Source: Podocnemis expansa
Lineage: Eukaryota; Chordata; Testudines; Podocnemididae
NCBI GenBank assembly: GCA_007922195.1
Contig: ML681963.1
Location: forward strand, 58,506,584-58,570,583
DNA: 64,000 nucleotides
Reading direction: 5' to 3'
The notes below the pieces were generated by a model, which did no database searches, was not told where the DNA came from, and worked only from the letters and a program-made list of their open reading frames with translations. This document shows, one piece after another, positions 54,006 to 64,000 of this stretch. Every line of letters starts with the position of its first letter. Position 1 is the first letter of the stretch. The position numbers and the translations under genes are program-made.

Positions 54006-54208
54006 ATGTTTGAATCTTTATAACTGTTTTGATTTGCTGTTACTATGTGACCTGTCCCCATGACTTACACTTCCATGCATTCATTTCCTCCCATTCTGTA
54101 AGTTCCCCCACCTTCAAAACATCTGATGAAGTGGGATTTTCTCCCACGAAAGCTTATGCCATAAATATACTCGTTAGTCTTTAAGTGCCACAGGACTCCT
54201 TCTTTGTT
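54006..54208 (+). mobile_element. Hammerhead-motif (Penelope-like) repeat, uninterrupted copy
   Basis: Continuous version of the repeat split at 38,206-39,510. It reads GATTTGCTGTTACTATGTGACC, TTACACTTCCATGCATTC, CTCCCATTCTGTAAGTTCCC, the core motif, AGCTTATGCCATAAATATAC, TCGTTAGTCTTTAAGTGCC and ACAGGACTCCTTC. It documents the pre-insertion state of the locus at 38.3 kb. Confidence 0.82.
54099..54156 (+). ncRNA. Hammerhead-ribozyme-like motif 4 (best preserved)
   Basis: The core is intact: CTGATGA (54,123-54,129), extra A, GTGGG / CCCAC stem II with ATTTTCT loop, GAAA (54,148-54,151). Helix III can be drawn: 5' TAAGTT (54,099-54,104) pairs with AGCTTA after GAA (one G-T wobble). C at 54,105 is then the expected cleavage position. 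Deviations from an active ribozyme are the extra A before stem II and no obvious helix I in the 17 nt between the cleavage position and CTGATGA. Family context: Penelope-like elements carry hammerheads. Confidence 0.55.
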
Positions 54209-55739
54209 CATTTTCTACAGGGCAGGCAGGCAAACCAACTCTATTATCTGGATCAGGGTAACCTCATTTCCTGGACATCGGGGCATCTGCCTGCTGTGTC
54301 TGCCTGTCCTCTCTCACTCTCTCATGCCTTTTTTGTCAGGGTGAAAGATATAACAGCTGAAGCACCAGCTGGAGAGCTGCAGCCAGCCCTACTGTGGAAC
54401 CTGAGCTAAGCTTATCCCAGTCAGTTGCTCAGATTCACTCCCACTTTCCTTTATTTGTGGGGTAGTTCAGGCCTCTCCAATATCTTCTCCACTGAGAGAA
54501 AAAGTCGTTTCCTGTTAGATTAGTGGGACTGGGACTAAGACCAGAGAATCCCTCTGCTCCTCAAGCTCTCCCATTTGCTTACTCAATGTCTAGAGCTCTC
54601 TTTTCTTTCCCCCCTTCTAGCCTCACAGGTGGACACAGACCTTCAGGACCCCAATTTCCAAAGGAAGGCTTGGTTTCACCTCAGGAAAACTTTCTGCCAC
54701 CAGACCTGGGGGTTGGGCAGAGCAGCACCCACAGCAGCATGTGGGAAGAGCACCAAGAAACGTCTGGGTGGACTGGGACCTTCTGGGCTCCGTTTCAGTC
54801 TTGTTGGGGTACCCAAGGCTGCCCCTTCTCTAGCTGGAGCCTGTGGGGGTAAGGAGATGGGGGGGGCTACAGGATTCAAATATGTGGGGAAGCCTAGGAA
54901 CATCATTCCAGGGCCCTACAAATGGGATGGGCCAGAGTTCCAGGGCCCAGATTCCAGGATCTAGAAAAATCAGGCAGAATGTCCCTTGGTTTCTGCTTAT
55001 GTCTTGTATGGTGTTCAATCAATTGCATATAACATTTTATTTAATTATCACATTGTTACTCACAATACTTGTTGTGTTATGCAGTGTCTGCTAGTTAGTG
55101 ACAATAATTGATATAGACATAAACAATACATAAAATTATAACTATTTTTATGGAGCAATAACCGATGCGTATGGTACTGAGAAATAGTTGTAAATGGCTA
55201 CCTGGGCTGGGGCCCACATATGCATGAAGGAGGCCCAGATAATATGGGAGGGGGGGCCCAGAGATTAGGAAGGTTCCGGGGCCCATCAAATTATACTTTG
55301 ACCAGTGCCAGGAGCCCAGTTCCCTCCAGCACCAGATCCTCCAGCAGGCATCCTTTTCTTTCCTTAATAACATTCTCAGCAGGTATTCAAGCCTTCCCAT
55401 GCAGTAACACTACACACCCACCTTGCTGCACTCCTCTCCAGTGACTCAGTCACTGGACTCCATGGAGCAAGCCACCACTGTGCGTTTCTCCCACTGACAC
55501 CAAGTGTCTGCAAGTGCAGCATCTTTTCAGGACACAGTTTTTACTATTTTCTTCTTATTTGTGCATTCAGAAACTTGAGTATTTGCCTTCCCTGCCAAAG
55601 TCTCCTGGATCAGTCCCTTATGCAAGGCAGCATTGCACCTTCATACCATGGCCCACGTATGAGAGGAATATGGCACTCTAGGACTCAAAAGCCAATAGGC
55701 GTTTTCCCTTTTGGATACAATGCCTCTATCTATACAATT
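54209..55739. other. Unique or unclassified DNA
   Basis: No gene was recognised. 54,870-55,330 has several GGGCCC-containing patches (CCAGGGCCCTACAAATGGG, GGGGGGGCCCAGAG, CGGGGCCCATC) flanking an AT-rich middle and could be an unrecognised old transposon. Frames of 109 and 129 codons at 54,523-54,964 overlap each other and carry no domain. Confidence 0.4.
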
Positions 55740-55825
55740 TCCCTTTGGTATACAATCAGTTGGGGCTGGACTAGATGAACTCCTGAGGTACCTTTCAACC
55801 CTCATATTATATGATCCTATAATTC
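55740..55825 (+). mobile_element. CR1 3' tail fragment
   Basis: TTGGGGCTGGACTAGATGAAC, CTCCTGAGGTACCTTTCAACC and CTCATATTATATGATCCTATA follow the CR1 3' UTR order (TTGGACTAGATGACCTC, GGTCCCTTCCAGCCC, ATTCTATGATTCTATGA) with decay. Confidence 0.6.
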
Positions 55826-56573
55826 GTTAATGGAGAAAAGGGTTCAACAAACTGCATTTTTGGCCATGCAACAACAAAAGTGAAAGGTGTGCTTTGTCCT
55901 TTCTGTGTGAGGATTTGTACTCAATGATGGCATCTTTTATAAACATGTCATGTACTCCACCTAAAGGTGCTGTGTGCTCAGCGAGCACCAAATATGTTAG
56001 CATTCGCCAGTCATAACTTTTGGAGTCGGCATTTGACTAGTTTTGCATTACTTCCAGGTTGTCGTTAGACAACTCCTAATTCTTAGGGGAAAAGCAAGGA
56101 CTATAAAGTGTCAGAGCTTCGTGCTGCAGAAATAACATTAGCGAAATATCAAGTCCTTTATGATGTCATGAGGGATTCCTTAATGTGACTATAGCCTCCT
56201 AATGACATCATAAAAAACAACTGCAGCATCAGAAAACAGCCAGGGGTCATCAATCAGCCCATTCGCTCTCCTACTCACCTGGGGCACCAGCCAAACTTCC
56301 TCCTATATGCCTTTTACGAGCAGTGCTGTCCGCTGAATAACACACAGAGAAGAGACTAATAATCATACAAATGGCATGGAGAATGCGTCACTCATCAGCT
56401 GAATGCTCAGCAGAGCCAAGGAAAAGCTGGGTGCCCGAGCCTAAATAATCAGCAAGTTCAATATGTAACTTGAGCAGTATTGTTCAGGTAGAGGTGTCCT
56501 GTGCTCCCCTGGGAATGGTGACTACCAGGTAGGAAGTCAGACTATGTTTAAATATGGGGAGTAGCGAACTAAC
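55826..56573. other. Unique DNA
   Basis: No gene or repeat was recognised. TGATGTCATGAGGGATTCC and AATGACATCATAAAAAAC (56,160-56,218) are two CRE/AP-1-like sites in inverse arrangement. Confidence 0.45.
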
Positions 56574-56804
56574 GACTTGTCTACACTTAAAATGCTGCCA
56601 CTGCACTGCTATAACCTTTCAGTGAAGACGCTATCTACCCTGACTCCCTGAGACACATTAGCTAGGTCAATAGAAGAATACTTCTGTCGACCTAACGCTG
56701 CCTATATTGAGAGCTAAGTCATCTTAACTATGCTGTTCAGGGATGTGGATTTACTTCTGAGCGTTGTAGTTAAGCCAATTTTATTTCCTAGTGTTGACCA
56801 AGCC
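56574..56804. mobile_element. MITE with GGCTTGTCTACACT-type ends
   Basis: The left end GACTTGTCTACACTTAAAAT faces the complement of GGCTTGGTCAACACTAGGAA at the right. The body has CATTAGCTAGGTCAATAGAAG and CTTCTGTCGACCTAACGC, the characteristic core of a widespread reptile MITE. No clear target duplication. 231 bp. Confidence 0.75.
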
Positions 56805-59800
56805 TCAGATCAAATTCTCTGGTTGCTCACTCACAGCAATAACTTTTCCTGTGTTCTCCAGACACCCATCTGCGCACACACAGCAAAGGCCAGGCCGGAA
56901 GAAAGCTTTTTGTTCTTGAATTTAAAGTGGGTGATGGTCCTACTGTAACTGCCAAATCCTCTGCGAAGAATGACTGGTGCCTGAACATTTCAAAATGCAA
57001 GGAGCCAAACTTAGATTCTCATTGTTTTCTCTTGGGAACCATTAGAAGCTTTCCTGGCACATTGGAAGTCATCAGGAATAGTCCAGAGAAAACCCCAGAT
57101 GAGGCACAGATACTGAATTGTCTCATGTTTTTAAAATCACTCCTCTAAGATGTTTAATACAAGGGTCCTGCCATCTCTAGGCTCAAGAAGAACAAAAGGT
57201 CTTTACCTGACTGGAGTGAAAGAAAGGCTCAGAGCTAACTTAGGTCACTTTCCCTGATCCTTCCCCAATTCACAACCATGTTCTCAGCATCTCATAGGAG
57301 TGACCCACAACTCCTGTCCTAACCCTGCCACTCCATGGTAAAGCAGACGGAGCTGTGTCTGCTGTACAGATCCCCATTCTTGCACTATCCTGAAGAGGGG
57401 AACTGCACTGCTTAGAGGCAGCTGGATGCAAACAGTTGCTCACTAGTTACATTCACTTCCCAATATATTCTACTCAAGCAGGGCAGGCTTCCAGCGCCAT
57501 CATCTGTGCTCCCAGCACAGTTGGGTACAAATGTCTGAGGAGCATCTCATGCCCTTAAAATTTTATAATCCACCTAAAAGCCAACTACCCCCCACAGAGC
57601 TTTCCTGAATATTAGCAGGGATTAGCCATTGGCACACAGGCTTTTCTATTGTCCGTAAACTCTGAGATAGAAACGGACTCCAAGGCCATATAGGAAAGCT
57701 ATTTCACTTTTCTTCCCAGTGTTTTACCACAGCCAAGGATTCAGTTATTACAATCATAGCATCACAGTCCACAAATTCATTAATAATTAGTGTGTTTAAG
57801 TATTCTCAATTCTGCTAGCTGCAATGAGAGCTCAACCACAACCCCTTGGGCAGCAATTTATAGTATCATTTCATTTCCAATCTTGTTGAGGGCTCCCAGC
57901 TACAAGGGTAATTTTTAACATATCTCTGAAGCACTTCTGGCTGAATTCATTTCAGGACATTTGTAAATATTTAGCAATGCTTTAATACTGAGAATATCTT
58001 CAGGTAAGAAAGAAAGCAATTATGCTGCAAATAGAGGCAAGTGCTTTCCTGCCTCATGGAGGACTGAGCCCCTGTTAGATAAAAAGCACAATAGTTATTT
58101 ACTATCAGGTGCTACACTAGTTACTACGGTAAATAGTGCTGGAGCACATTCAATGTTCAGAGTCTGTAGAGCCCAAACTTAGCAGAATACACCATAAAAT
58201 CCCCAGCAAACAGCTCTGGAAGAGAGGTCTCATCCTGTTTTCCAAGTTAATCTGCAGATCTCTCCTGCAAGGACACTTAGCAGTTCTCCCCAAAGCACAC
58301 TGCAAGCTTGATGGTTCAGTGGATGTCATGTGCACGCAATGTGCACTAATGCATTGGGTGGATCCTGCACCACTCACTTTACTGGGAGCAAGCCTGACTC
58401 CACAATCATTTTAACCAAGGGCAAGTAAAAACCATCTGCGTTTCTGAATATTAACTTAACACCCTGAAGTCTCCGGTGCTTCTGGCGGCTTGGGCTGGCA
58501 CCTAATTTTTGAACATGTTGCTGGTGCTGAAGCCTTTAATCGGGACTTCCTTAATGTATGTCGCTACTACTGAAATCTACTACAAACAAACTGTTTTCAG
58601 GATGGAAAGGCAAGACCAACTACAGAGATAAATGGATACTGGAAATAGTTAAAGGCCATTGTGACTCCTCTTGCAATAGAAATCACTGGCCACGCTGCAG
58701 TTATCCTAATTTCTTCCTTCATCAGCCCCAGCCAAACCTGCTGCACTTGAGAGTATTAGGAAGAGGAAATGCATTTATCGCAGCCCTAATTTTAACTGAA
58801 GCTGGAGCTTGTCTCTCAGATCAATGGTGTGAGAACTTGGCAGTTAGCACAGCAACTGTGGCTATGACTCTGAATCATCTCAGAGCACTCAGGGTGGAAG
58901 CGTAATCTGCTTTGTGCTTTGCTTGCTCCACTAAGCAGCTGCAGGGAGCAGTTTATTTCCATAGAGGATTTCTTTTTGGGCTTTATTTTCAGGCTGTTTC
59001 TGGGTCTCACTGTCTTTCCCCAGCCTGCAGAGCTGTAAACAGTTCCCCCTCCCCAACTCCCCAGCCTAAACAGACACAACATGCTGGCCTTTGAGCATTC
59101 TGATGTCTCCCCTCCAACCAGTTACTTTCCTACTATCTTACATGCTCTCTGTTGGTCATTTCCATTCACGTGTGAGGGAAGAGCTAATGGAAAAGGTCAA
59201 ATTCTTTCTCTTTGTAAGTTGGGTCTCTTCAAAAAAGTAGATTTTGAAGTTATTTGCCTATCTTTTGAAAGGCTGTTTTGCAAGAGGGAAGGCGAGGACA
59301 CCAGATAAGACATCTGGGGCTGGACTAACTTTGTGGCCGCTCTGACACATTTATAACAATGGGAGGTTGGTAACTGGTGGGCATGGAAGTCAAAACTCAC
59401 TACACTGCACAGGATAAATCTGTTTGCAGCAATAAGTGAGTCGAGGTTCGATCCTGCTCCTGATATGCAAGGCGTGACAGAGCCAACAAATGTACAGCAG
59501 AAACTTATGCATTGCGGACGGTCACTGCACAGGAGCTGTGACCAGTCTTCTGCTCCCTTATTCCATTATCCCTGCCTCAGTCAATTCTCAGCTAAGGGAT
59601 TGTTTCTCATGCGAATGGATGACTCAATGGATCTTGTTAAGCTGATTGTGCTAATTGCTTTATTCTTACCTGCTTTGCAGGAGATCCACCAGTCCAAGAG
59701 ACTGACTGATTGTTGGCAGTGAATTTCCACACATTTTTTTCTGCCAAACCTTTAATATTCTTTTAACATCAGGTTTGTTGGACAGATGTGATTCACAGAT

Positions 59801-61894
59801 CATGGCAAGGTCAAACTCTCTAAGAATTGGTGCTGGTCTGTGTAAATTTCATTTTATGGTTTACTTCCACTTCCCTTTCCCATATTCCAGCTGACTGTCC
59901 TGATGTGAGTGTAGCTGTCAGGTGGAACACTAATTTAAAGAAAGCCAGATTCTGTGTTCTGTGGAGATCACTTGCAAGTCAACTGTCCAGATGCAGGGTT
60001 GGAGTATGAAGTTTCTGTTGGCATTTTGGATAAATGGGGTAAATACTTATTTTGATCTCAATGTTACCCTAATACAGTATTTGCAAATTATATAATCTTA
60101 CTTCTAAAAGAGGGTTATTTTAGTAGAATGTCATGTTAAATGAGTATATTTACTGCATACTTTAACTCCAGTGGAGAGCTGTTAAATAGATAAGCTTGTT
60201 GCACCAAAATATTATTCTTTTAGCAGGTCTGTTACTTTCATAGGTCTCCAATTCAGAGGCTTTGCTCTTTTAGAGCACACATTTCAGTTTGATGCACTGA
60301 AAATGTGTTCACTGAACTGATCAATTCTTTTATCAGGTTGACTTTGTTGACTATTATGTCATTTGGTGACCTCGACGTTGATTATTTTAACAGGTTTATT
60401 CCTGTAGCAAAGATTCAGCCAGAGGCAGCTCACTCTGTCTCTACCAGAGTCTGGGTTTGGTGAACAAAACAGCAAACTCTTAAAAGACACTTGTTTTAAT
60501 AGACAGTATTACCAAATAATTAGCACTGTCCATCGCAGCACATCTCTGCTATTATGTTTTGTGGATTAATAGCTGTGTTATAACCCCTGTAATTTAAGCA
60601 TTGATAATATTCACTGTTACTTTTACTGAACACTAATACCCTTTACTTGCATGTTATTATCTTAGACTAGCTACCAGTGGTCAGGGTCTATGAGCACAGC
60701 CATGGTGTAGGTGATCGACTTGTTACCAGAGACACAACACAAACTCATATTGAAACTGCAACTCTGCCAAATCAGCTTCTCTTTGCTGCATGCTTTTACC
60801 TTACATAAAAACTGGCACTTCAAACAGGGTAGCTAATCCACTGATACACCAAGAGAGAGACTGGACAGATGGGTATCTATAGCCAGCACAACACTCCCTA
60901 GGCTGTAATGACTTTATTTAAAGTTTATCCTCTTCCTACTGCAAGACAGGCCTCTGGTTCTAAATAACATGACAAAGAAACTAACAAAACATACTCTAAA
61001 ATCTGTGTACAGGAGATCTTTGGACCACACTATCAACCTTCTTTACATGGCATCGATGGTCTGTTTATAGAAGAACTCTGAAACACAGCGGTGGCCTTGT
61101 TTACCTGGAATTTCACACACCAAAGTGGCAAAAACCAGGTGCATCAGAATAAGTGCTACACCCCCATATGACTAGATAGGAAATTCCCTCTGGACCCCAG
61201 CTAGCAATCTACATGTACCTGAAATATAGAAGGTTGACCACCTCTGTAATTTTATTCTTGCTAATGTCTAATAGCTAATATTTTAATACCTAATTTCTTT
61301 AGAAGGTTAATTCACTTGCTCCAATAACATATCATCCATCCTCTCTTCAACATTCTTATACTTCCACTTCTGCTGAGGTAACTACAACACACAACAATGC
61401 ATTTAAAACCTGCTAATCCACAAGCATCATGCACATCCCAGGAAATTAAAGCTAATTGGGTATTATAAAATGATGCTTTACAATGCTGATTGTGGGTTTG
61501 GCAAACTGCCTCTTCATGCGCAAACATCTGCATGGCAGCCCAAAATAACCATTATACTTCACCTGCCATTTAAAGTTACACACCCACCAAGCTGAGACAG
61601 ACATATAAACCCATGTTTCTAGGGAGCTAACAGATTGAGTCTCATTCCAGAGCACATGCTATGTGAATTTCCCCTTGGAATCTCAAACTACAGCATTTGT
61701 GTCTAGTTGCAGTCAGAGCTAGATTCATCAGTAGCCAGGGTTTCGCATGTAACTGGCCACGCTATGTATTGGTTCTGGATTGCACTGGGGAGTCCTGCTG
61801 CCCCCCTTCTCCAGCTCTGTAGGGCTATATTCTAAACTACATCATTTGAAAAAAGAAAAATGCCAGGTCCAGTCCCCAAAACTTCTTTTAGAAG
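56805..61894. other. Unique DNA
   Basis: About 5 kb with no recognisable gene or repeat. GAGGTTCGATCCTGC at 59,442 resembles a tRNA B box, but I found no tRNA fold or SINE body around it. Frames up to 115 codons (58,558-58,905) show no domain. Confidence 0.5.
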
Positions 61895-62110
61895 GGGTTT
61901 CTTCCCCCCGCCCCGGGCGGGGCCAGCACAATGAGGTAAGCCCGGTAAGTGTTGCAGGGGGTGCTGACGTTTGAGGGGCGCCAAAATGGGGAGCGCACAA
62001 TTGCACCGCACTCTGACATCACTCGTCTGCACCAGCATCTGCTGCGCTTGCGGGGGGTGTGTGCCAAAAACACTAGTGCCATTCCTGCCCCCCCATCCCC
62101 AAACCTCTCT
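61895..62110. other. GC-rich CpG-containing patch, possibly a hAT core
   Basis: CCCCGCCC-C-GGGCGGGG palindrome near 61,906, then TTTGAGGGGCGCCAAAATGGGG, GCACCGCACTCTGACATCAC and TTGCGGGGGGTGTGTG. The composition matches interiors of GC-rich hAT elements in this window, but no terminal repeats or duplication were found. The overlapping frames of 61-111 codons are artefacts. Confidence 0.35.
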
Positions 62111-63811
62111 GATCTCGCAGAACATGACAGCAAAAACCTGCTGGGAATGCTCCTGATGTTGGCACATGGGACATGACCACTATTAAGTTTCTTCTCAAAA
62201 CTCACCTTTTACACAAACTCAGCTGCAGATTTGGAATGTTCTTATCACAAATTGATTCATAAGCAGACAAAAGCTAAAGAGTCTGCAGACAATCCAAGGC
62301 ACTAAAATTCCACTATCACTACTCACTGTTTACTCGGACTCATGAACTAAGGGGATATCTGAAAAACCTAAAAAAAACCCCATGCACAGGGAGCAATACT
62401 TACCCAGAAAAGAGAAAAGCCCTAAAATATGGAAGAGTATTTGAATATGAATTCCTGGAGAGTTATGTTCTTATTTATGGAGATAATTTGTTGCAAATTT
62501 TTCCTTTTTCTTGAGAGCTGGTTTCCAGAACAGCACGAGCGAGGCTGAAGATCATTAAAAGCTCTTGCCTACAATGGGGTATCCCCTGTTGAGGTGCAAA
62601 ACATAATTCAGTCTTTGACAGTAGGAGAGACAGTAGGAAATGAAGCACACACTGCTGAGCGTTTGAAATTCACACATGAGCCTCGCTCTTCCCATCTGTC
62701 CTTGACTTGTACCATCTTTTTAGGGTTTTTCCTCTGACTTCTCATTAGGTTAAGCTGCTATTTGTGTTTAGAAGCAAAGCAGGTGAACTGAATGGTAATA
62801 ACATTATGAATTTTATTTGTGGAGCACAGGTGGGAATGGGATTATGTACAGAGTTGCTTCCTGACAAATGTCGGGAATTTACTTTCCCTTTCACCGGAAG
62901 GAACTGGGTCAACAGAGCCTGTGCTGCTTCAATCCTAGCCTTATGCTCTGAAACCAGCCTAGTGCAGGTCCTGGCAGGCCAGCTGAGGGAAGGAACAAGA
63001 GAGATTTGCCACCATGCTGAGACAGACCAAGAGGCGGCCAGCATTCACAACATGCAGCTTGATACCATTACACATTCTGTAGAGAAAGGGCCAGCCAAGG
63101 AGTGTATTTTGTTATTAACTGTTAGGCAAATGTGCATTTCAAGGTTTCCCCCTACACAAGGCCATTTCCCACAGCTGAATGACAAGCAATATACTATACA
63201 ATTAGCCTGCAAAAGGTTGTGTTATAGAAGCTTATTGAATGGAAATAGCAACCCAGCACTGGAGGTACAGAGCAGGGCAGTATTTTCACTGTGCATCTGG
63301 ATGCTAATAGATAATAGCTGAACTCTCTTTCACTTCATTATGAAAGAATTTTGTCAACTTTAAATTTTACTACTGATTGAATTGTCAAAACACAACAAAA
63401 CAAATTAAATAAACCCTGATATGAATCAACAAACCACTATAGTAGCACCATGACACAGAGGTTCAGGATCTACTTTCAGATTTAGAGGTGCACAGTCCAT
63501 CCACAATGTTTGCCTCACAAGCCAGAGATGGCAGGGCCTCAGCTCAGTGTGTTAAAATTTATGGGCAGCCACTCTTTTTCCCAATGGGGAAAATAGGGTG
63601 TGTCCTAATTTCTGACTCCCTTGATTTTTATTGATTAACTCAGACACTTGTTTTCGCTTTGATTTGTTGACAAAATATAAGAACTAAGCAAACCAGAAGG
63701 CTCAAAAGGTCACACTTCCCCACCCTCCCGTGGTTCACCACTTTGCCATGGCTGCTTAATGAGCAATGAAGGATCACACTGGAGAAGATGCGTGGTCGCA
63801 TAGTTACCTTG
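62111..63811. other. Unique DNA containing a 185-codon open frame
   Basis: No known gene. The plus-strand frame 62,764-63,321 is open for 185 codons with normal composition (for example AGELNGNNIMNFICGAQVGM at the start) but no recognisable domain, signal peptide or membrane segment. See findings. I do not call it a gene. Confidence 0.4.
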
Positions 63812-64000
63812 CAGGCCAGGGATTCAGGACACCAGGGTGCACTTTTCTGCTCTGTCCTTGTCATCCTGTGTGACCTTGTACAACAAACTGAATCTCTTTG
63901 TTTCAGAGACCCCTTTGAAACAATGGAAAAACTACATCTGCCTTTCGCCATCCTTTGGCTGTCTTGTCAAGCTGTTTGGGGCAGGGATTGGCTTTCACTT
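63812..64000 (+). mobile_element. CORE-SINE/MIR-like element, cut by window end
   Basis: CAGGCCAGGGATTCAGGACACC, CTGTGTGACCTTGT and CTTTGTTTCAGAG, then AAACAATGGAAAAAC, correspond to 'ggttctattcccagctctgccactg...tgtgtgaccttgggcaagtc...ctcagtttcc...aaaatggggataa'. AGCTGTTTGGGGCAGGGATTG follows. Reads off the end of the window. Confidence 0.6.

Noticed and set aside
59440..59460. GAGGTTCGATCCTGC, a tRNA B-box-like sequence
   Set aside because: No matching stem, A box or SINE body around it. Chance match.
1..64000. LTR retrotransposons or endogenous retroviruses
   Set aside because: I found no paired long terminal repeats, primer-binding site plus polypurine tract, or gag/pol/env-like frames.

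Overview
ORGANISM. This looks like non-coding DNA from a reptile, most likely a turtle and possibly a crocodilian. The evidence is repeat content alone: many CR1 LINE copies of several ages ending in ATTCTATGA-type tails, CORE/MIR-like SINE remnants, numerous small hAT elements with 8-bp target duplications, MITEs starting near TGTCTACAC, and a dispersed repeat carrying CTGATGAAGTGGG...CCCACGAAAGC that I associate with Penelope-like elements. No exon of a host protein gene, no tRNA or rRNA gene and no CRISPR array could be supported. All long open frames fall in CR1 reverse-transcriptase remnants, in GC-rich low-complexity cores of DNA transposons, or look like chance.

LAYOUT. 1-3.76 kb is mostly unique AT-rich DNA with one stretch resembling a conserved non-coding element. 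3.76-8.1 kb holds scattered LINE, SINE and MITE fragments. 8.13-14.2 kb is a same-strand CR1 cluster interrupted by a hAT element (9,309-9,714) and by a TTCGAA-palindrome MITE (12,142-12,608). 14.2-25.2 kb is unique sequence with four or five hAT elements, a truncated TTAG-type MITE and a 1.1-kb MITE with a GC-rich core (18,595-19,718). 25.29-25.53 kb is a head-to-head pair of hammerhead-motif repeats. 28.1-30 kb is a CR1 tail, a MITE and a hAT. 30-35.5 kb is largely unique and holds the best enhancer-like stretches. 35.5-37.9 kb holds two GC-rich hAT elements, one with a 400-bp assembly gap. 38.2-39.5 kb is a hammerhead-motif repeat split by a 1.06-kb MITE. 40.4-45.74 kb is a nested reverse-strand CR1 complex containing two MITEs and a tRNA-derived SINE with a CR1-type tail. 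46.3-64 kb is mainly unique sequence with a MITE, two hATs, MIR-like SINEs, a third hammerhead-motif locus and an older MITE.

MAIN POINTS. (1) A six-copy MITE family is built from short palindromes around TTCGAA. It has TIRs near GGCTGTGTTCACACA, clean 3-bp target duplications in four copies, a conserved hairpin beside one TIR, and two long copies with about 650-850 bp of unrelated GC-rich DNA inside. Interrupted CR1 and hammerhead repeats in the same window serve as empty sites. (2) Four hammerhead-like cores occur at three loci. (3) Seven of nine hAT target duplications have central TA and five have central CTAG. (4) A 102-bp tRNA/CR1 chimeric SINE sits inside a CR1 endonuclease region. No genes cooperate here. 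The interest lies in transposon stratigraphy and in a few unique blocks that may be regulatory.
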